A stretch of 64,000 nucleotides of DNA from Gilliamella sp. Lep-s35 (lineage in GTDB: Bacteria; Pseudomonadota; Gammaproteobacteria; Enterobacterales; Orbaceae). The stretch is taken from assembly GCF_009795845.1 (NCBI RefSeq), contig NZ_WTEX01000007.1, positions 1-64,000 on the forward strand, given 5' to 3'. This document shows positions 55,130-64,000 of this stretch, piece after piece; the first letter of the stretch is position 1, and every line of letters begins with the position of its first letter. Below the pieces are notes generated by a model. The model searched no databases, had not been told where the DNA came from, and was given only the letters and a program-made list of their open reading frames with translations. The position numbers and the translations under genes are program-made.

Positions 55130-57985
55130 ATGTCAATCAAAGATATCGATATTCGTGGTGCGAGAACGCACAATCTAAAAAACATTAATGTCACCATTCC
55201 TAGAGATAAGTTAGTTGTTATTACTGGGCTTTCGGGATCGGGTAAATCTTCGTTAGCATTTGATACTCTTTATGCGGAAGGACAACGGCGTTATGTTGAA
55301 TCATTGTCAGCATATGCGCGTCAATTTTTATCGTTAATGGAAAAACCTGATGTCGATCATATTGAAGGGTTGTCGCCTGCAATTTCGATCGAGCAAAAAT
55401 CGACTTCGCATAATCCACGCTCGACTGTTGGGACTATTACTGAAATTTATGATTATCTGCGATTGCTTTTTGCTAGAATTGGCGAGCCTCGCTGTCCTAA
55501 CCATCATTTACCTTTAGCTGCGCAAACAGTTTCGCAAATGGTCGATAGCATTATGGCGTTACCGACTGAAAATCGTTATATGCTATTAGCTCCTGTAGTT
55601 ACTGAACGTAAAGGTGAATTTGTTAAGCTGTTTGAACAGTTAGCAGCTAGTGGTTATATTCGGGTACGAGTGGATGGGGATGTCTATGACCTTTCTGATC
55701 CACCTGCGCTTGAGTTACAAAAAAAACATACCATTGAGGTGGTGGTTGACCGTTTCCGTATTCGTGATGATCTAAAATTACGGCTTGCAGAGTCAATTGA
55801 AACAGTGCTTTCAATCACTAATGGTATTGTTAAAGTGGCTAATTTGGATGATCCGCAAGCTGAAGAATATCTGTTTTCGGCTAATTTTGCTTGCCCGATT
55901 TGTGGTTACAGTATTTCGGAGTTAGAGCCACGATTATTTTCGTTCAATAATCCTGCAGGAGCATGCCCTGAGTGTGATGGTTTGGGGGTGCAACAATATT
56001 TTGATCAAAAACGTATTGTCCAGATGCCAGAAGTTTCATTGGCTGCTGGTGCGATTAAGGGCTGGGACCGTCGCAATTTTTACTATTTCCAGATGCTAAA
56101 ATCATTAGCAGATCATTATAAGTTTGACATTGATAAACCGTATGAAAAATTACCTGAAAAGATAAAAGACATTTTATTAAATGGTTCAGGTAATACCGAA
56201 ATTCAGTTTGTTTATTCAAATGATCGAGGTGATGTTGTTAAACGTAAACATCCATTTGAAGGCATCCTTAATAATTTAGCTCGTCGTTATAAAGAAACTG
56301 AATCACAAACCATCCGTGAAGAATTAGCGAAATATATTAGTCATCGACCTTGCCCTTGTTGTGGCGGTTCAAGATTGTGTACAACGGCAAGAAATGTATT
56401 TATTAACGATACCAATCTACCAACAATTAGTGATCTTAGCACGCAACAAGCTAAAGATTTTTTTGATAAATTAACTTTAACAGGGCAACGAGCACAAATT
56501 GCCGAAAAAATCTTAAAAGAGATCAATGATCGTTTGCAATTTTTAATTAATGTTGGGCTTAACTATTTAACGCTTTCACGATCCGCTGAAACATTATCAG
56601 GTGGTGAAGCACAACGTATTCGATTAGCAAGCCAAATTGGTGCAGGGCTTGTCGGCGTGATGTATGTGCTAGATGAACCTTCTATTGGATTGCATCAGCG
56701 AGATAATACACGTTTGATTGACACTTTAACGCATTTACGCGATCTAGGTAATACGGTTATTGTGGTTGAGCATGATGAAGAAGCCATTATGGCAGCCGAT
56801 TATGTGATCGATATAGGTCCTGGAGCAGGGGTTCATGGTGGCCAAGTTGTTGCACAAGGAACACCTAAACAAATAATGGCATGTAAAGAGTCTTTAACTG
56901 GGCAATATTTATCAGGTAAAGAAAAAATCGAAATACCAACTATTCGCACCAAAGTCGATAAGAAAAAAATGTTATCTCTTATTGGTGCAACAGGAAATAA
57001 CCTTAAAAATGTAACATTAAATATTCCAGTTGGCTTATTTACATGTATCACAGGTGTATCAGGTTCAGGAAAATCAACCTTAATTAATGATACCTTATAT
57101 CCCCTTGCTCAAAACGAACTCAATGGTGCAGAAAAAACTGAAATAGCACCCTATAAATCAATCAAAGGACTTAACTTTTTTGATAAAGTTATTGCGATAG
57201 ATCAAAGTCCAATAGGGCGTACGCCACGTTCTAACCCGGCAACGTATACCGGCTTTTTTACCTCTATCCGTGAACTTTATGCAGGGGTGCCAGAATCACG
57301 TGCTAGAGGATACACTCCAGGTCGATTTAGTTTTAATGTGAAAGGCGGTCGGTGCGAAGCTTGCCAAGGTGATGGTTTAATTAAAGTCGAAATGCACTTT
57401 TTGCCAGATATTTATGTACCTTGCGATCAATGTCATGGTGCTCGCTATAATCGTGAAACCTTAGAAATAAAATATAAAGGTAAGTCAATTAACGAGATTT
57501 TAAATATGACTGTAGAGGAAGGCCGCGAGTTTTTTGATGCCGTGCCGATGATAGCACGCAAACTGCAAACATTGATTGATGTTGGGCTTTCTTATATTAC
57601 CATTGGACAGTCAGCAACAACATTATCGGGTGGTGAAGCACAGCGTGTAAAACTTGCAAAAGAATTATCTAAGCGAGATACTGGGCGCACTTTATATATA
57701 TTAGATGAACCAACAACCGGTTTGCATTTTGCTGATGTTAAGCAATTATTAGAACAACTACATTCATTGCGAGATAAAGGCAATACCATTGTGGTTATTG
57801 AGCATAATTTGGATGTAGTTAAAACAGCAGACTGGATTGTGGACTTAGGACCAGAAGGTGGTAATGGTGGCGGAGAAATTATTGCCGAAGGGACACCGGA
57901 AGAGGTTGCAAAGTCTAAACACTCTTATACAGGAAAATATTTAAAACCATTGTTAGCAAATGTTAGCAAAACAAAAAATAAGTAG
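55130..57985 (+). CDS. uvrA: Excinuclease ABC subunit A (UvrA)
   Basis: A 951-residue damage-recognition ATPase with two ABC modules: Walker [11 protein letters not shown] and [10 protein letters not shown], signatures [12 protein letters not shown] and [12 protein letters not shown]. Zinc cysteine pairs ([25 protein letters not shown]) are present. It works with UvrB and UvrC in nucleotide excision repair. ssb, often divergent from uvrA, is not here. Confidence 0.97.
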   Translation: MSIKDIDIRGARTHNLKNINVTIPRDKLVVITGLSGSGKSSLAFDTLYAEGQRRYVESLSAYARQFLSLMEKPDVDHIEGLSPAISIEQKSTSHNPRSTVGTITEIYDYLRLLFARIGEPRCPNHHLPLAAQTVSQMVDSIMALPTENRYMLLAPVVTERKGEFVKLFEQLAASGYIRVRVDGDVYDLSDPPALELQKKHTIEVVVDRFRIRDDLKLRLAESIETVLSITNGIVKVANLDDPQAEEYLFSANFACPICGYSISELEPRLFSFNNPAGACPECDGLGVQQYFDQKRIVQMPEVSLAAGAIKGWDRRNFYYFQMLKSLADHYKFDIDKPYEKLPEKIKDILLNGSGNTEIQFVYSNDRGDVVKRKHPFEGILNNLARRYKETESQTIREELAKYISHRPCPCCGGSRLCTTARNVFINDTNLPTISDLSTQQAKDFFDKLTLTGQRAQIAEKILKEINDRLQFLINVGLNYLTLSRSAETLSGGEAQRIRLASQIGAGLVGVMYVLDEPSIGLHQRDNTRLIDTLTHLRDLGNTVIVVEHDEEAIMAADYVIDIGPGAGVHGGQVVAQGTPKQIMACKESLTGQYLSGKEKIEIPTIRTKVDKKKMLSLIGATGNNLKNVTLNIPVGLFTCITGVSGSGKSTLINDTLYPLAQNELNGAEKTEIAPYKSIKGLNFFDKVIAIDQSPIGRTPRSNPATYTGFFTSIRELYAGVPESRARGYTPGRFSFNVKGGRCEACQGDGLIKVEMHFLPDIYVPCDQCHGARYNRETLEIKYKGKSINEILNMTVEEGREFFDAVPMIARKLQTLIDVGLSYITIGQSATTLSGGEAQRVKLAKELSKRDTGRTLYILDEPTTGLHFADVKQLLEQLHSLRDKGNTIVVIEHNLDVVKTADWIVDLGPEGGNGGGEIIAEGTPEEVAKSKHSYTGKYLKPLLANVSKTKNK

Positions 57986-58008
57986 CTTAATTATGCACTT
58001 AACCTATA

Positions 58009-58038
58009 TAAGGCAGGCAAAGTATGATGCTTGTCTTA
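58009..58038 (+). terminator. Possible uvrA terminator
   Basis: An imperfect 11-bp stem with two G-U pairs (TAAGGCAGGCA/TGCTTGTCTTA), 24 bases beyond the stop, followed by TTATATGG. The T tract is weak. Confidence 0.45.
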
Positions 58039-58167
58039 TTATATGGTTTAATTTATATCTATTTTAGTAAATATCAAAGATGAGTATGGTTATAGATTTA
58101 TAATGTGTTTGATTAATGTTTAACATTCTATTATCAGCAGGATGTGGCCGATGAAAGGAGTTCTATT

Positions 58168-58770
58168 TTGACATTGCAAATTGTATTGATGATTATCATT
58201 GCCTATTTTTTAGGTTCACTTTCTGGGGCAATGATTATCAGTCACATCATGCATTTTCCTAATCCTTCTGAACATGGATCACACAATCCTGGAGCAACCA
58301 ATATTTTACGACTCAATGGCAAATTACCAGCCATTTTTGTTTTAATCTTTGACATGTTAAAAGGTGCAATACCCGTTTATATTGCTTATCGACTTGGTAT
58401 TACGCCTTTCTTTTTAGGGATTATAGGTATTTCGGCTTGTTTGGGGCATATCTTTCCCTGCTTTTTTCATTTTCGCGGAGGAAAAGGAGTTGCAACTGCG
58501 TTAGGTATGATGGCACCAATTGGGTTTGATTTTACAGGTTGCTTTATTTTAACTTGGTTACTTACTTTACTAATTACAGGCTATTCTTCGGTTGCGGCGA
58601 TTGTTGGCTTCCTTATGGCACCAATTTATGTTTGGTTATTCAAACCTGAGCTTACTTTACCTGTAGCAATGCTTTCGTGTTTGATTATTATTCGCCATAA
58701 TAATAACATTATGCGCCTTTTTAAAGGTGAAGAACCAAAAAGTTATCATCGTAGCAAAAACAAAAGATAG
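58168..58770 (+). CDS. plsY: Glycerol-3-phosphate acyltransferase PlsY
   Basis: A ~200-residue membrane enzyme acylating glycerol-3-phosphate with acyl-phosphate. It has five helices, the [17 protein letters not shown] motif 1, [18 protein letters not shown] motif 2 and a C-terminal [16 protein letters not shown]. The TTG at 58168 is chosen as start because AAGGAG lies seven bases before it and the product matches family N-termini; an upstream GTG at 58144 would add eight polar residues. Confidence 0.93.
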   Translation: MTLQIVLMIIIAYFLGSLSGAMIISHIMHFPNPSEHGSHNPGATNILRLNGKLPAIFVLIFDMLKGAIPVYIAYRLGITPFFLGIIGISACLGHIFPCFFHFRGGKGVATALGMMAPIGFDFTGCFILTWLLTLLITGYSSVAAIVGFLMAPIYVWLFKPELTLPVAMLSCLIIIRHNNNIMRLFKGEEPKSYHRSKNKR

Positions 58771-58981
58771 CCTAAAAATTTATACTTAATAATGTTATAT
58801 ATTTTAATATGTGCTTTTATAACATAGATTGTACGCTATAAAGCATCCTACCTACTTATTTTCTGTAATCTTTTTAATTTTATTGTTAGTTAATTAAACA
58901 ATAGAATAATTCTTGTTTGATAGATTTTTTAAAAAAGGTATTATTATCTTAAAACTCAAATATGTGGAAACCAAATAATTC

Positions 58982-59587
58982 ATGCAAATAAGTCCATTAT
59001 TAGAATCGCTTATTGAAGCGTTACGTTGCTTACCAGGTGTTGGCCCAAAATCGGCGCAACGAATGGCTTTTCATTTATTACAACGAAATCGACAAGGTGG
59101 CATTAAACTAGCTCATGATCTGCATGATGCAATGATAAATATAGGTCATTGCAAAGAATGCCGAACATTTACCGAGCAAGATACTTGTACTATTTGTAAA
59201 AATGTTCGCCGCCAAAGCAGTGGCCAGCTTTGTGTGGTTGAAACGCCAGCAGATATAGTGGCAATTGAACAAACTGGGCAGTATAGTGGTCGCTATTTTG
59301 TATTATTAGGGCATTTATCACCTTTAGATGGTATTGGTCCTAGTGATATAGGCCTTGATTTATTAAAAAATAAGTTAGCAACAGAATCAATAAACGAAGT
59401 TATTTTAGCAACAAATCCAACAGTTGAAGGTGATGCAACAGCTAATTATATTGCGCAAATGTGTGCAGAATTTAATGTAACAGCAACAAGAATAGCTCAC
59501 GGTGTTCCAGTTGGTGGTGAACTCGAAATGGTAGATGGTACTACCTTATCGCATTCGTTTGTTGGTCGTCAAAAAATTGAATTATAA
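58982..59587 (+). CDS. recR: Recombination mediator RecR
   Basis: A 201-residue RecFOR component: a helix-hairpin-helix ([17 protein letters not shown]), a C4 zinc finger (CKEC...CTIC), a Toprim domain ([16 protein letters not shown]), and the C-terminal [17 protein letters not shown]. It normally follows dnaX-ybaB; here it is ~22 kb away and monocistronic. Confidence 0.96.
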   Translation: MQISPLLESLIEALRCLPGVGPKSAQRMAFHLLQRNRQGGIKLAHDLHDAMINIGHCKECRTFTEQDTCTICKNVRRQSSGQLCVVETPADIVAIEQTGQYSGRYFVLLGHLSPLDGIGPSDIGLDLLKNKLATESINEVILATNPTVEGDATANYIAQMCAEFNVTATRIAHGVPVGGELEMVDGTTLSHSFVGRQKIEL

Positions 59588-59653
59588 TTTTATTGAAGTT
59601 TTAGCACTTAGCTAATCCTTATAGCTAAGATCAGAAATGAAAAGAGGTATTAT

Positions 59654-60472
59654 ATGAAGTATAAAGCCGTTGCCTTTGATATGGATGGAACATTACTTAA
59701 CAGTAATCGTTTAATTTTGCCAGAAACAGTAGATATAATTAAAAAAATCAGCGATAAAGGTGTGAAAGTGATTTTAGTTTCAGGACGTCATCATTCGGTG
59801 ATTTATCCTTATTACTATCAACTAGGTTTATCAACGCCAACGATTTGCTGCAATGGTTCTTATCTTTATGATTTTGAAAACCACCAAACTTTTGCAGCTA
59901 AACCAATGACAAAAGATCAAGCTAAAACACTATTACAATTAGTTAAAGAGTATAAAATACATACTTTAATTTATACTGATAAAATGATGACTTATGAATT
60001 GTTAGATGATCATCTAGAAAGCTTTTTTAAGTGGGTGGATGCATTACCCTCCTTTTTACAGCCAGAAATTCAAAAAGTTGATAACTTTGAAAAAATGATT
60101 GACGATGCGGGTGCTATTTTTAAATTTGCAACAAGCAGTCATAACATACCGGCTTTACAACAATTTTCAAATGCAGTTGATTCCTTAGGTATGTTTTCGT
60201 GTGAATGGTCTTGGTCAAACCGTGCAGATGTTGCAGTAAAAGGCAATACCAAAGGAAATGGATTAACTCACTGGGCAACGCACGAACGTATTGATTTAAA
60301 AGAAATTATTGCATTTGGTGATAGCTATAATGATATCAGTATGTTATCTATTGCAGGATTAGGTATTGCGATGGGTAATGCTGATGATGAAGTGAAAGCC
60401 AAAGCTAGTTATGCTATTGGTGATAATAATAGCCCAAGTATCGCTCACGAGCTTGAAAAAATCTTTTTATAA
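59654..60472 (+). CDS. ybhA: HAD-family pyridoxal-phosphate phosphatase YbhA
   Basis: A 272-residue Cof-type (C2B cap) HAD hydrolase. Motif I is FDMDGTLLNS and motif IV is FGDSYNDISMLS. The cap sequence GRHHSVIYPYYYQLGLSTPT, the ICCNGSYLYD that follows and the later CEWSW match E. coli YbhA, which dephosphorylates PLP and sugar phosphates. Confidence 0.85.
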   Translation: MKYKAVAFDMDGTLLNSNRLILPETVDIIKKISDKGVKVILVSGRHHSVIYPYYYQLGLSTPTICCNGSYLYDFENHQTFAAKPMTKDQAKTLLQLVKEYKIHTLIYTDKMMTYELLDDHLESFFKWVDALPSFLQPEIQKVDNFEKMIDDAGAIFKFATSSHNIPALQQFSNAVDSLGMFSCEWSWSNRADVAVKGNTKGNGLTHWATHERIDLKEIIAFGDSYNDISMLSIAGLGIAMGNADDEVKAKASYAIGDNNSPSIAHELEKIFL

Positions 60473-60493
60473 TTGATTTTTTTAAAATATTTT

Positions 60494-61201
60494 ATGTTTG
60501 AAATTCTTTATCAAGACAATTATTTAATAGCTATTAACAAGCCATCTGGTTGGCTTGTGCATCGCAGTTGGTTAGATAAACATGAAACCACAGTTGTAAT
60601 GCAAACCTTACGGGATCAGATTGGGCAACATGTTTTTCCTATACATAGGCTAGATAGACCAACATCAGGAGTTTTGTTGTTTGCGCTTTCTAGTGATGCT
60701 GCTAGGATGATGTCAGAGCAATTTGCGACAAAAAAAATTGAAAAAACGTATCATGCAATAGTGCGAGGTTATCTTGAAGGGGAATCTGTGATCGATTACC
60801 CTTTAGTTGAAGAATTAGATAAAATTGCCGACAAATTCACTAATAAGAATAAACCCGCACAAAACGCAGTGACTTCTTATCGCTCCATTAGTAAAATCGA
60901 AGTTCCAATTAAAGTTGGTAAGTTTGATACAGCAAGATACAGTTTTATAGAATTAAAACCACAAACAGGACGTAAACATCAATTACGTCGTCATATGAAA
61001 CATATTTTTCATCCGATCTTGGGTGATAGTAAGCATGGTGATTTACATCAAAATCGTGCATTTGTGGCTTATTTTAATATCAAACGACTAATGTTACATG
61101 CCAGTAAACTAGAAATTACCCATCCCATCGACAATAAAATAATAACGATTGAAGCTAAATTAGACCAAAATTGGCAAGATATTCTTATCAATTTTAAATA
61201 A
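60494..61201 (+). CDS. truC: tRNA pseudouridine(65) synthase TruC
   Basis: A 235-residue RluA-family synthase acting on U65 of tRNAs. It starts MFEILYQDNYLIAINKPSGW, with the catalytic Asp in FPIHRLDRPTSGV and the KPQTGRKHQLRRHMKH block. ATG 60494 gives the family N-terminus. It lies 21 bases behind ybhA. Confidence 0.93.
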   Translation: MFEILYQDNYLIAINKPSGWLVHRSWLDKHETTVVMQTLRDQIGQHVFPIHRLDRPTSGVLLFALSSDAARMMSEQFATKKIEKTYHAIVRGYLEGESVIDYPLVEELDKIADKFTNKNKPAQNAVTSYRSISKIEVPIKVGKFDTARYSFIELKPQTGRKHQLRRHMKHIFHPILGDSKHGDLHQNRAFVAYFNIKRLMLHASKLEITHPIDNKIITIEAKLDQNWQDILINFK

Positions 61202-61751
61202 GAATTATGGCAACTTTATTATAAATAAAATAATTGTTACTAATTTGGCTAAACGCTTTATGGTTGTCCGACTATTTAAAACATGCTAAACAAAACCCGA
61301 TTAGAGTTTTTCCCTTTAAGCAGTAAGAATAAACGTTATAAAACGATTAGCTGAGTATTAATATCTGTTTAAACTTGAAAAGTCCATTGAAAATAAATTA
61401 AGGCGACAAGCTAAAGGCGATAACAAAACTTATCTAAGCGAAATGCGACAGGCAGATACCTAAAGTTTGCCGTTACTTAAAAATCAAACCAAGCAACAAA
61501 CCAAAGAATATTCATCTGTTTATATCTATTTGATTTTTATTATTTTTATACATAAACGTAGTGCACTCCTGAAACTTTTTCACAAAAGTTATAATATATT
61601 GATTTTTTTAGATAAACTGTGCGATAACCGGTATATCAAGCAAAAATCACCTTCCCATAAACCAGTGGAAAAGCCGAAAACGTGATACCAACTTTGAATT
61701 GAGATGCGGTATAAGCAGCCAATATTGGGCGATGCAAAAGAGTGAAAATAA
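61202..61751. other. Non-coding debris, probably decayed mobile DNA
   Basis: Several short broken frames are seen, for example RRQAKGDNKTYLSEMRQADT from ~61410 and a 72-codon frame at 61467-61685, without a recognisable gene. Given the IS481 end that follows, it is probably degraded insertion-sequence sequence. Confidence 0.45.
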
Positions 61752-61878
61752 AAGCTTAAACGTTTGATTAATTTTATCATACCGTTAAACCACATAAAGC
61801 GATTTCAGGAAAACACCTTATGCATTTTTAGCGGATTATTTTAATCATAAAGTGTAAATAACTTGGCGGTTTTCTACA
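61752..61878 (+). mobile_element. Degenerate 3' end of an IS481-family element
   Basis: FYHTVKPHKAISGK is readable with frameshifts, followed by remnants of the ending YFNH-KV and the terminal repeat (inverse of TGTAGAAAACCGCCAAG) at 61878. This is the same family as 22600-22868 and 24493-24598. Confidence 0.65.
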
Positions 61879-62067
61879 AATAGCTTTAAATTTACTAAAA
61901 CTTTACATTTTAAAAACTTTGATTAAAATACTGTAGCCACTAATAACCTATTTTTTTACTTATAAAAAATCATAGATAATTGATCATTATCATAAAAATT
62001 ATTATTTTTATTAATAATAATTTAGACAGTTAAGATAAGGTTGATTATAAAAGCAAGGGATAAAATT

Positions 62068-62961
62068 ATGGAATCATCTTTGAATCATTATCAATTCTCG
62101 CAAAAATTTAATTTAGCATTAACAATTGTGCTCACGTTTATTGGTATTATTGCTGCAATTGTACTAGGTATTATATATTCGATTATATCTTCGTATTCAC
62201 CATTGATTATTATTGATGCTGGTATAGTAATCGGTATGGCTTATATCTTAACGTTTATCTCTGGTAAATTTACTAAATTGGCCAAAATTCGTAATGTAAA
62301 AGTCAACTTTTTGATGACGTTTTTTCTCTGCTTATTTGCTTATTATTCTAGTATTGTAACTTTTGAAACCATTATCTTAGGAATGGATTATTTTAACGCT
62401 TCACTATTTTTTTCACCTTGGAAAGTGGTTGATATTATGATGAATGATATCATTCCTTACCGTGAAATAACTATTACTAAAGGTAAAATGTCACGAGGGC
62501 AGATATCTGGAATTTTTCTTATAATCCTTTATTTAATTGAGATGGCTATCTTTTTTATTCCTGCTTTCTTTGCGTTATGTATAAATGATTATTTTTGTGA
62601 AGATTGTCAAACTTGGTATTCTAAATCAACGTTGAGCTCATTTAGTGACTCTACATTAGAGTCTCAAATCCTTAACAATCAACAAGGTAATTATGCAGAT
62701 GTATTGAGTAATATTGTTTTTTATAAAAATGAGGATGATCTTATCAATAATGTAGATCCAAATATAGAACAACAAGATGCATTATTCTATTTTTATTGCC
62801 AATGTCCAAAATGCCATCAAAAAAGTATATTGACTATTGAGAAAAAACAACTCAAAAAAGGTGATAAAGGTTTTGAAGTAAAAGGTGCTCCTGATCCTAT
62901 TTTAGTTAATGCTATTTTTATTGATAACAAAACTGAAGCACTTTTTGAATCGCAAAAATAA
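62068..62961 (+). CDS. Membrane protein with split zinc-ribbon-like cysteines
   Basis: A 297-residue protein with about four hydrophobic helices (~17-42, 46-66, 80-102, 147-172), followed by a soluble part. C177xxC180 (CEDC) directly follows the last helix, and C246xxC249 (CPKC) comes ~65 residues later, together able to bind one zinc. No family is recognised. ATG 62068 has AAGGGA upstream. It is flanked by transposase debris and is likely accessory. Confidence 0.6.
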   Translation: MESSLNHYQFSQKFNLALTIVLTFIGIIAAIVLGIIYSIISSYSPLIIIDAGIVIGMAYILTFISGKFTKLAKIRNVKVNFLMTFFLCLFAYYSSIVTFETIILGMDYFNASLFFSPWKVVDIMMNDIIPYREITITKGKMSRGQISGIFLIILYLIEMAIFFIPAFFALCINDYFCEDCQTWYSKSTLSSFSDSTLESQILNNQQGNYADVLSNIVFYKNEDDLINNVDPNIEQQDALFYFYCQCPKCHQKSILTIEKKQLKKGDKGFEVKGAPDPILVNAIFIDNKTEALFESQK

Positions 62962-62970
62962 ACATACTAC

Positions 62971-62996
62971 AAAAAAGGGACTGCTGTCCCTTTTTT
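62971..62996 (+). terminator. Terminator of the membrane-protein gene
   Basis: A perfect 11-bp stem AAAAAAGGGAC/GTCCCTTTTTT with a TGCT loop, ten bases past the stop. Confidence 0.85.
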
Positions 62997-63106
62997 ATTA
63001 GCCGATATAAATAAAATGTAATAATTATAGTATCGTGTTTTAAATAAAATATTTTTATTTAATCAGATATTTAATTTGTTTTATAACGTAAAAAAAAGAG
63101 TCAGAA

Positions 63107-63245
63107 ATGAATCAAATAGCAGAAATTATTAAACCTAAATTAAGACTTTTAGAATTAGCCAAGCAACAAGGTAACATTCAACAAGCTTGCAAAGTCATTG
63201 GGGGAGGGGCGAGATAGTTATTATCGCTTTAAAAAACAGTATTGA
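63107..63245 (+). pseudogene. N-terminal fragment of an IS481-type transposase
   Basis: ATG 63107 reads NQIAEIIKPKLRLLELAKQQ and then GNIQQACKVIG. After a one-base shift it continues GRDSYYRFKKQY and stops. This HTH start belongs to a different IS481 subgroup from the other relics. The following 63246-63460 stretch has no readable gene. Confidence 0.7.
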
Positions 63246-63460
63246 GCAATGATTTAAGCTTTACAATCGAGAAGAGCGCATTCTGACAAATATTATTATA
63301 GAAAGACACCATGGCAAACGTGGAACGGAGCAAAGGGGCTAGTAAAGGAAAGCAATTAGAGAATTTATTTTGTGCATGGAAAACGCATTTTGTTAAAATG
63401 AATACCGATGAGTTAATAAGTTTCTGTCAGGTTAAGTTTGAGCTAAAACTTGTGGACAGA

Positions 63461-63485
63461 AATAAAAAGCACCTTTCGATGCTTT
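63461..63485 (-). terminator. Terminator of pyrE
   Basis: The stem AAAGCA/TGCTTT with an eight-base loop, followed on the minus strand by TTTTATT, 33 bases past the pyrE stop. Confidence 0.6.
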
Positions 63486-63517
63486 AATTTTTATAAGATA
63501 AAAAAAGTAAATAGCTA

Positions 63518-64000
63518 TTACTTTATCCCATATTCAGACCGATAAGCCTCAACTAGCGTTACTTGATCTTTGCGAGCAGGATCTTTGTAAAGGTATTGGA
63601 TCAAATCATCTAATGTAATAATTGAAATAACATCACAATGATAAGTTTGTTTAATTTCTTGAATGGCTGAAAGTTCACCACGACCTTTTTCTTGGCGATC
63701 AAGGCAGATTAATACGCCTGCAAGTTTAGATTTATTGTCTTCTAAGATCCGCATAGATTCACGAATTGCGGTACCAGCGGTAATTACATCATCAACTAAC
63801 ATGACGCGCTGTTCATAAATAGAGCTACCGACTAAGTTACCACCTTCACCGTGATCTTTGGCTTCTTTGCGATTAAAGCAATAAGGCACATCAACATTAT
63901 GGTGTTCAGAAAGGGCGACCACGGTTGATGAAACGATTGGAATACCTTTATAAGCAGGACCAAAAATCACATCATACTCTAAATGAGCATCCATTAATGC
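63518..64000 (-). CDS. pyrE: Orotate phosphoribosyltransferase PyrE (5' end outside the window)
   Basis: About 161 C-terminal residues of ~213. It has [33 protein letters not shown] (the catalytic loop), and the PRPP motif [17 protein letters not shown]. It makes OMP from orotate and PRPP. The frame continues past base 64000. Confidence 0.96.
   Translation of the reverse strand, partial: ALMDAHLEYDVIFGPAYKGIPIVSSTVVALSEHHNVDVPYCFNRKEAKDHGEGGNLVGSSIYEQRVMLVDDVITAGTAIRESMRILEDNKSKLAGVLICLDRQEKGRGELSAIQEIKQTYHCDVISIITLDDLIQYLYKDPARKDQVTLVEAYRSEYGIK

Noticed and set aside
61467-61685. Small 72-residue protein
   Set aside because: It lies in transposase debris with no ribosome site or family, and upstream codons continue the same frame past a stop.

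Overview
The window is AT-rich gammaproteobacterial chromosome. Its housekeeping genes (dnaB, dnaX-ybaB, ruvAB, ackA-pta, guaA, uvrA, recR, usg-truA, ilvLGMEDA) are enterobacterial/Pasteurellaceae-like. Low GC, many decayed insertion sequences, short surface proteins and a rich PTS content suggest a host-associated member of the Orbaceae (Gilliamella-like bee-gut symbionts). This assignment is from gene style only and was not checked by search.

Layout. 1-3054: an IS3 end and a polymorphic-toxin locus with a truncated effector, two Imm11-type immunity paralogues, an intact AHH-nuclease effector and a likely third immunity fragment. 3176-7709: LacI-family regulator, usg-truA, dnaB. 7770-11298: sitDCBA manganese/iron importer with a Fur-box-like site. 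11703-15446: short autotransporter, lactate/malate dehydrogenase-family enzyme, and a 5'-truncated gene. 15603-22285: complete ilvLGMEDA operon with a leader-peptide attenuator. 22464-24598: accessory patch with an internally deleted IS481 element, a secreted lectin-like surface protein, and direct repeats of about 38 bp. 24612-36645: two copies of dnaX, the first broken, bracketing crcB, ribE, a DUF805 gene and a seven-gene PTS sugar locus. 36679-45639: ybaB, a cold-shock/nuclease-like gene, ruvAB, cysK, priC, yfbV, ackA-pta. 46065-49898: a HlyC-like acyltransferase homologue lacking both catalytic residues, next to a large autotransporter. 50177-53251: guaA followed by a decayed integrase, an IS3 remnant and a family-25 glycosyltransferase (a collapsed guaA genomic island). 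53464-64000: yhcH-kdgK, uvrA with a LexA-like box, plsY, recR, ybhA, truC, transposase debris, a membrane protein, and the 3' part of pyrE.

How the genes work together. The ilv genes form the isoleucine/valine pathway under Ile/Val/Leu-codon attenuation. SitABCD forms a metal importer. AckA-Pta makes acetate and ATP. The PTS locus should import and phosphorylate a polyol or rare sugar and pass it through an epimerase and a hexuloisomerase toward fructose-6-phosphate. The surface-protein genes, toxin-immunity locus and glycosyltransferase are the variable, host- or competitor-facing part of the window.

Best leads: the HlyC-like pseudoenzyme with its autotransporter; the repeats at rearrangement breakpoints around a surface-protein gene; the dnaX duplication bracketing the PTS locus; the preserved dnaX -1 frameshift signal; the reshuffled effector/immunity array; and the cold-shock plus nuclease-like protein beside a perfect 36-nt palindrome.
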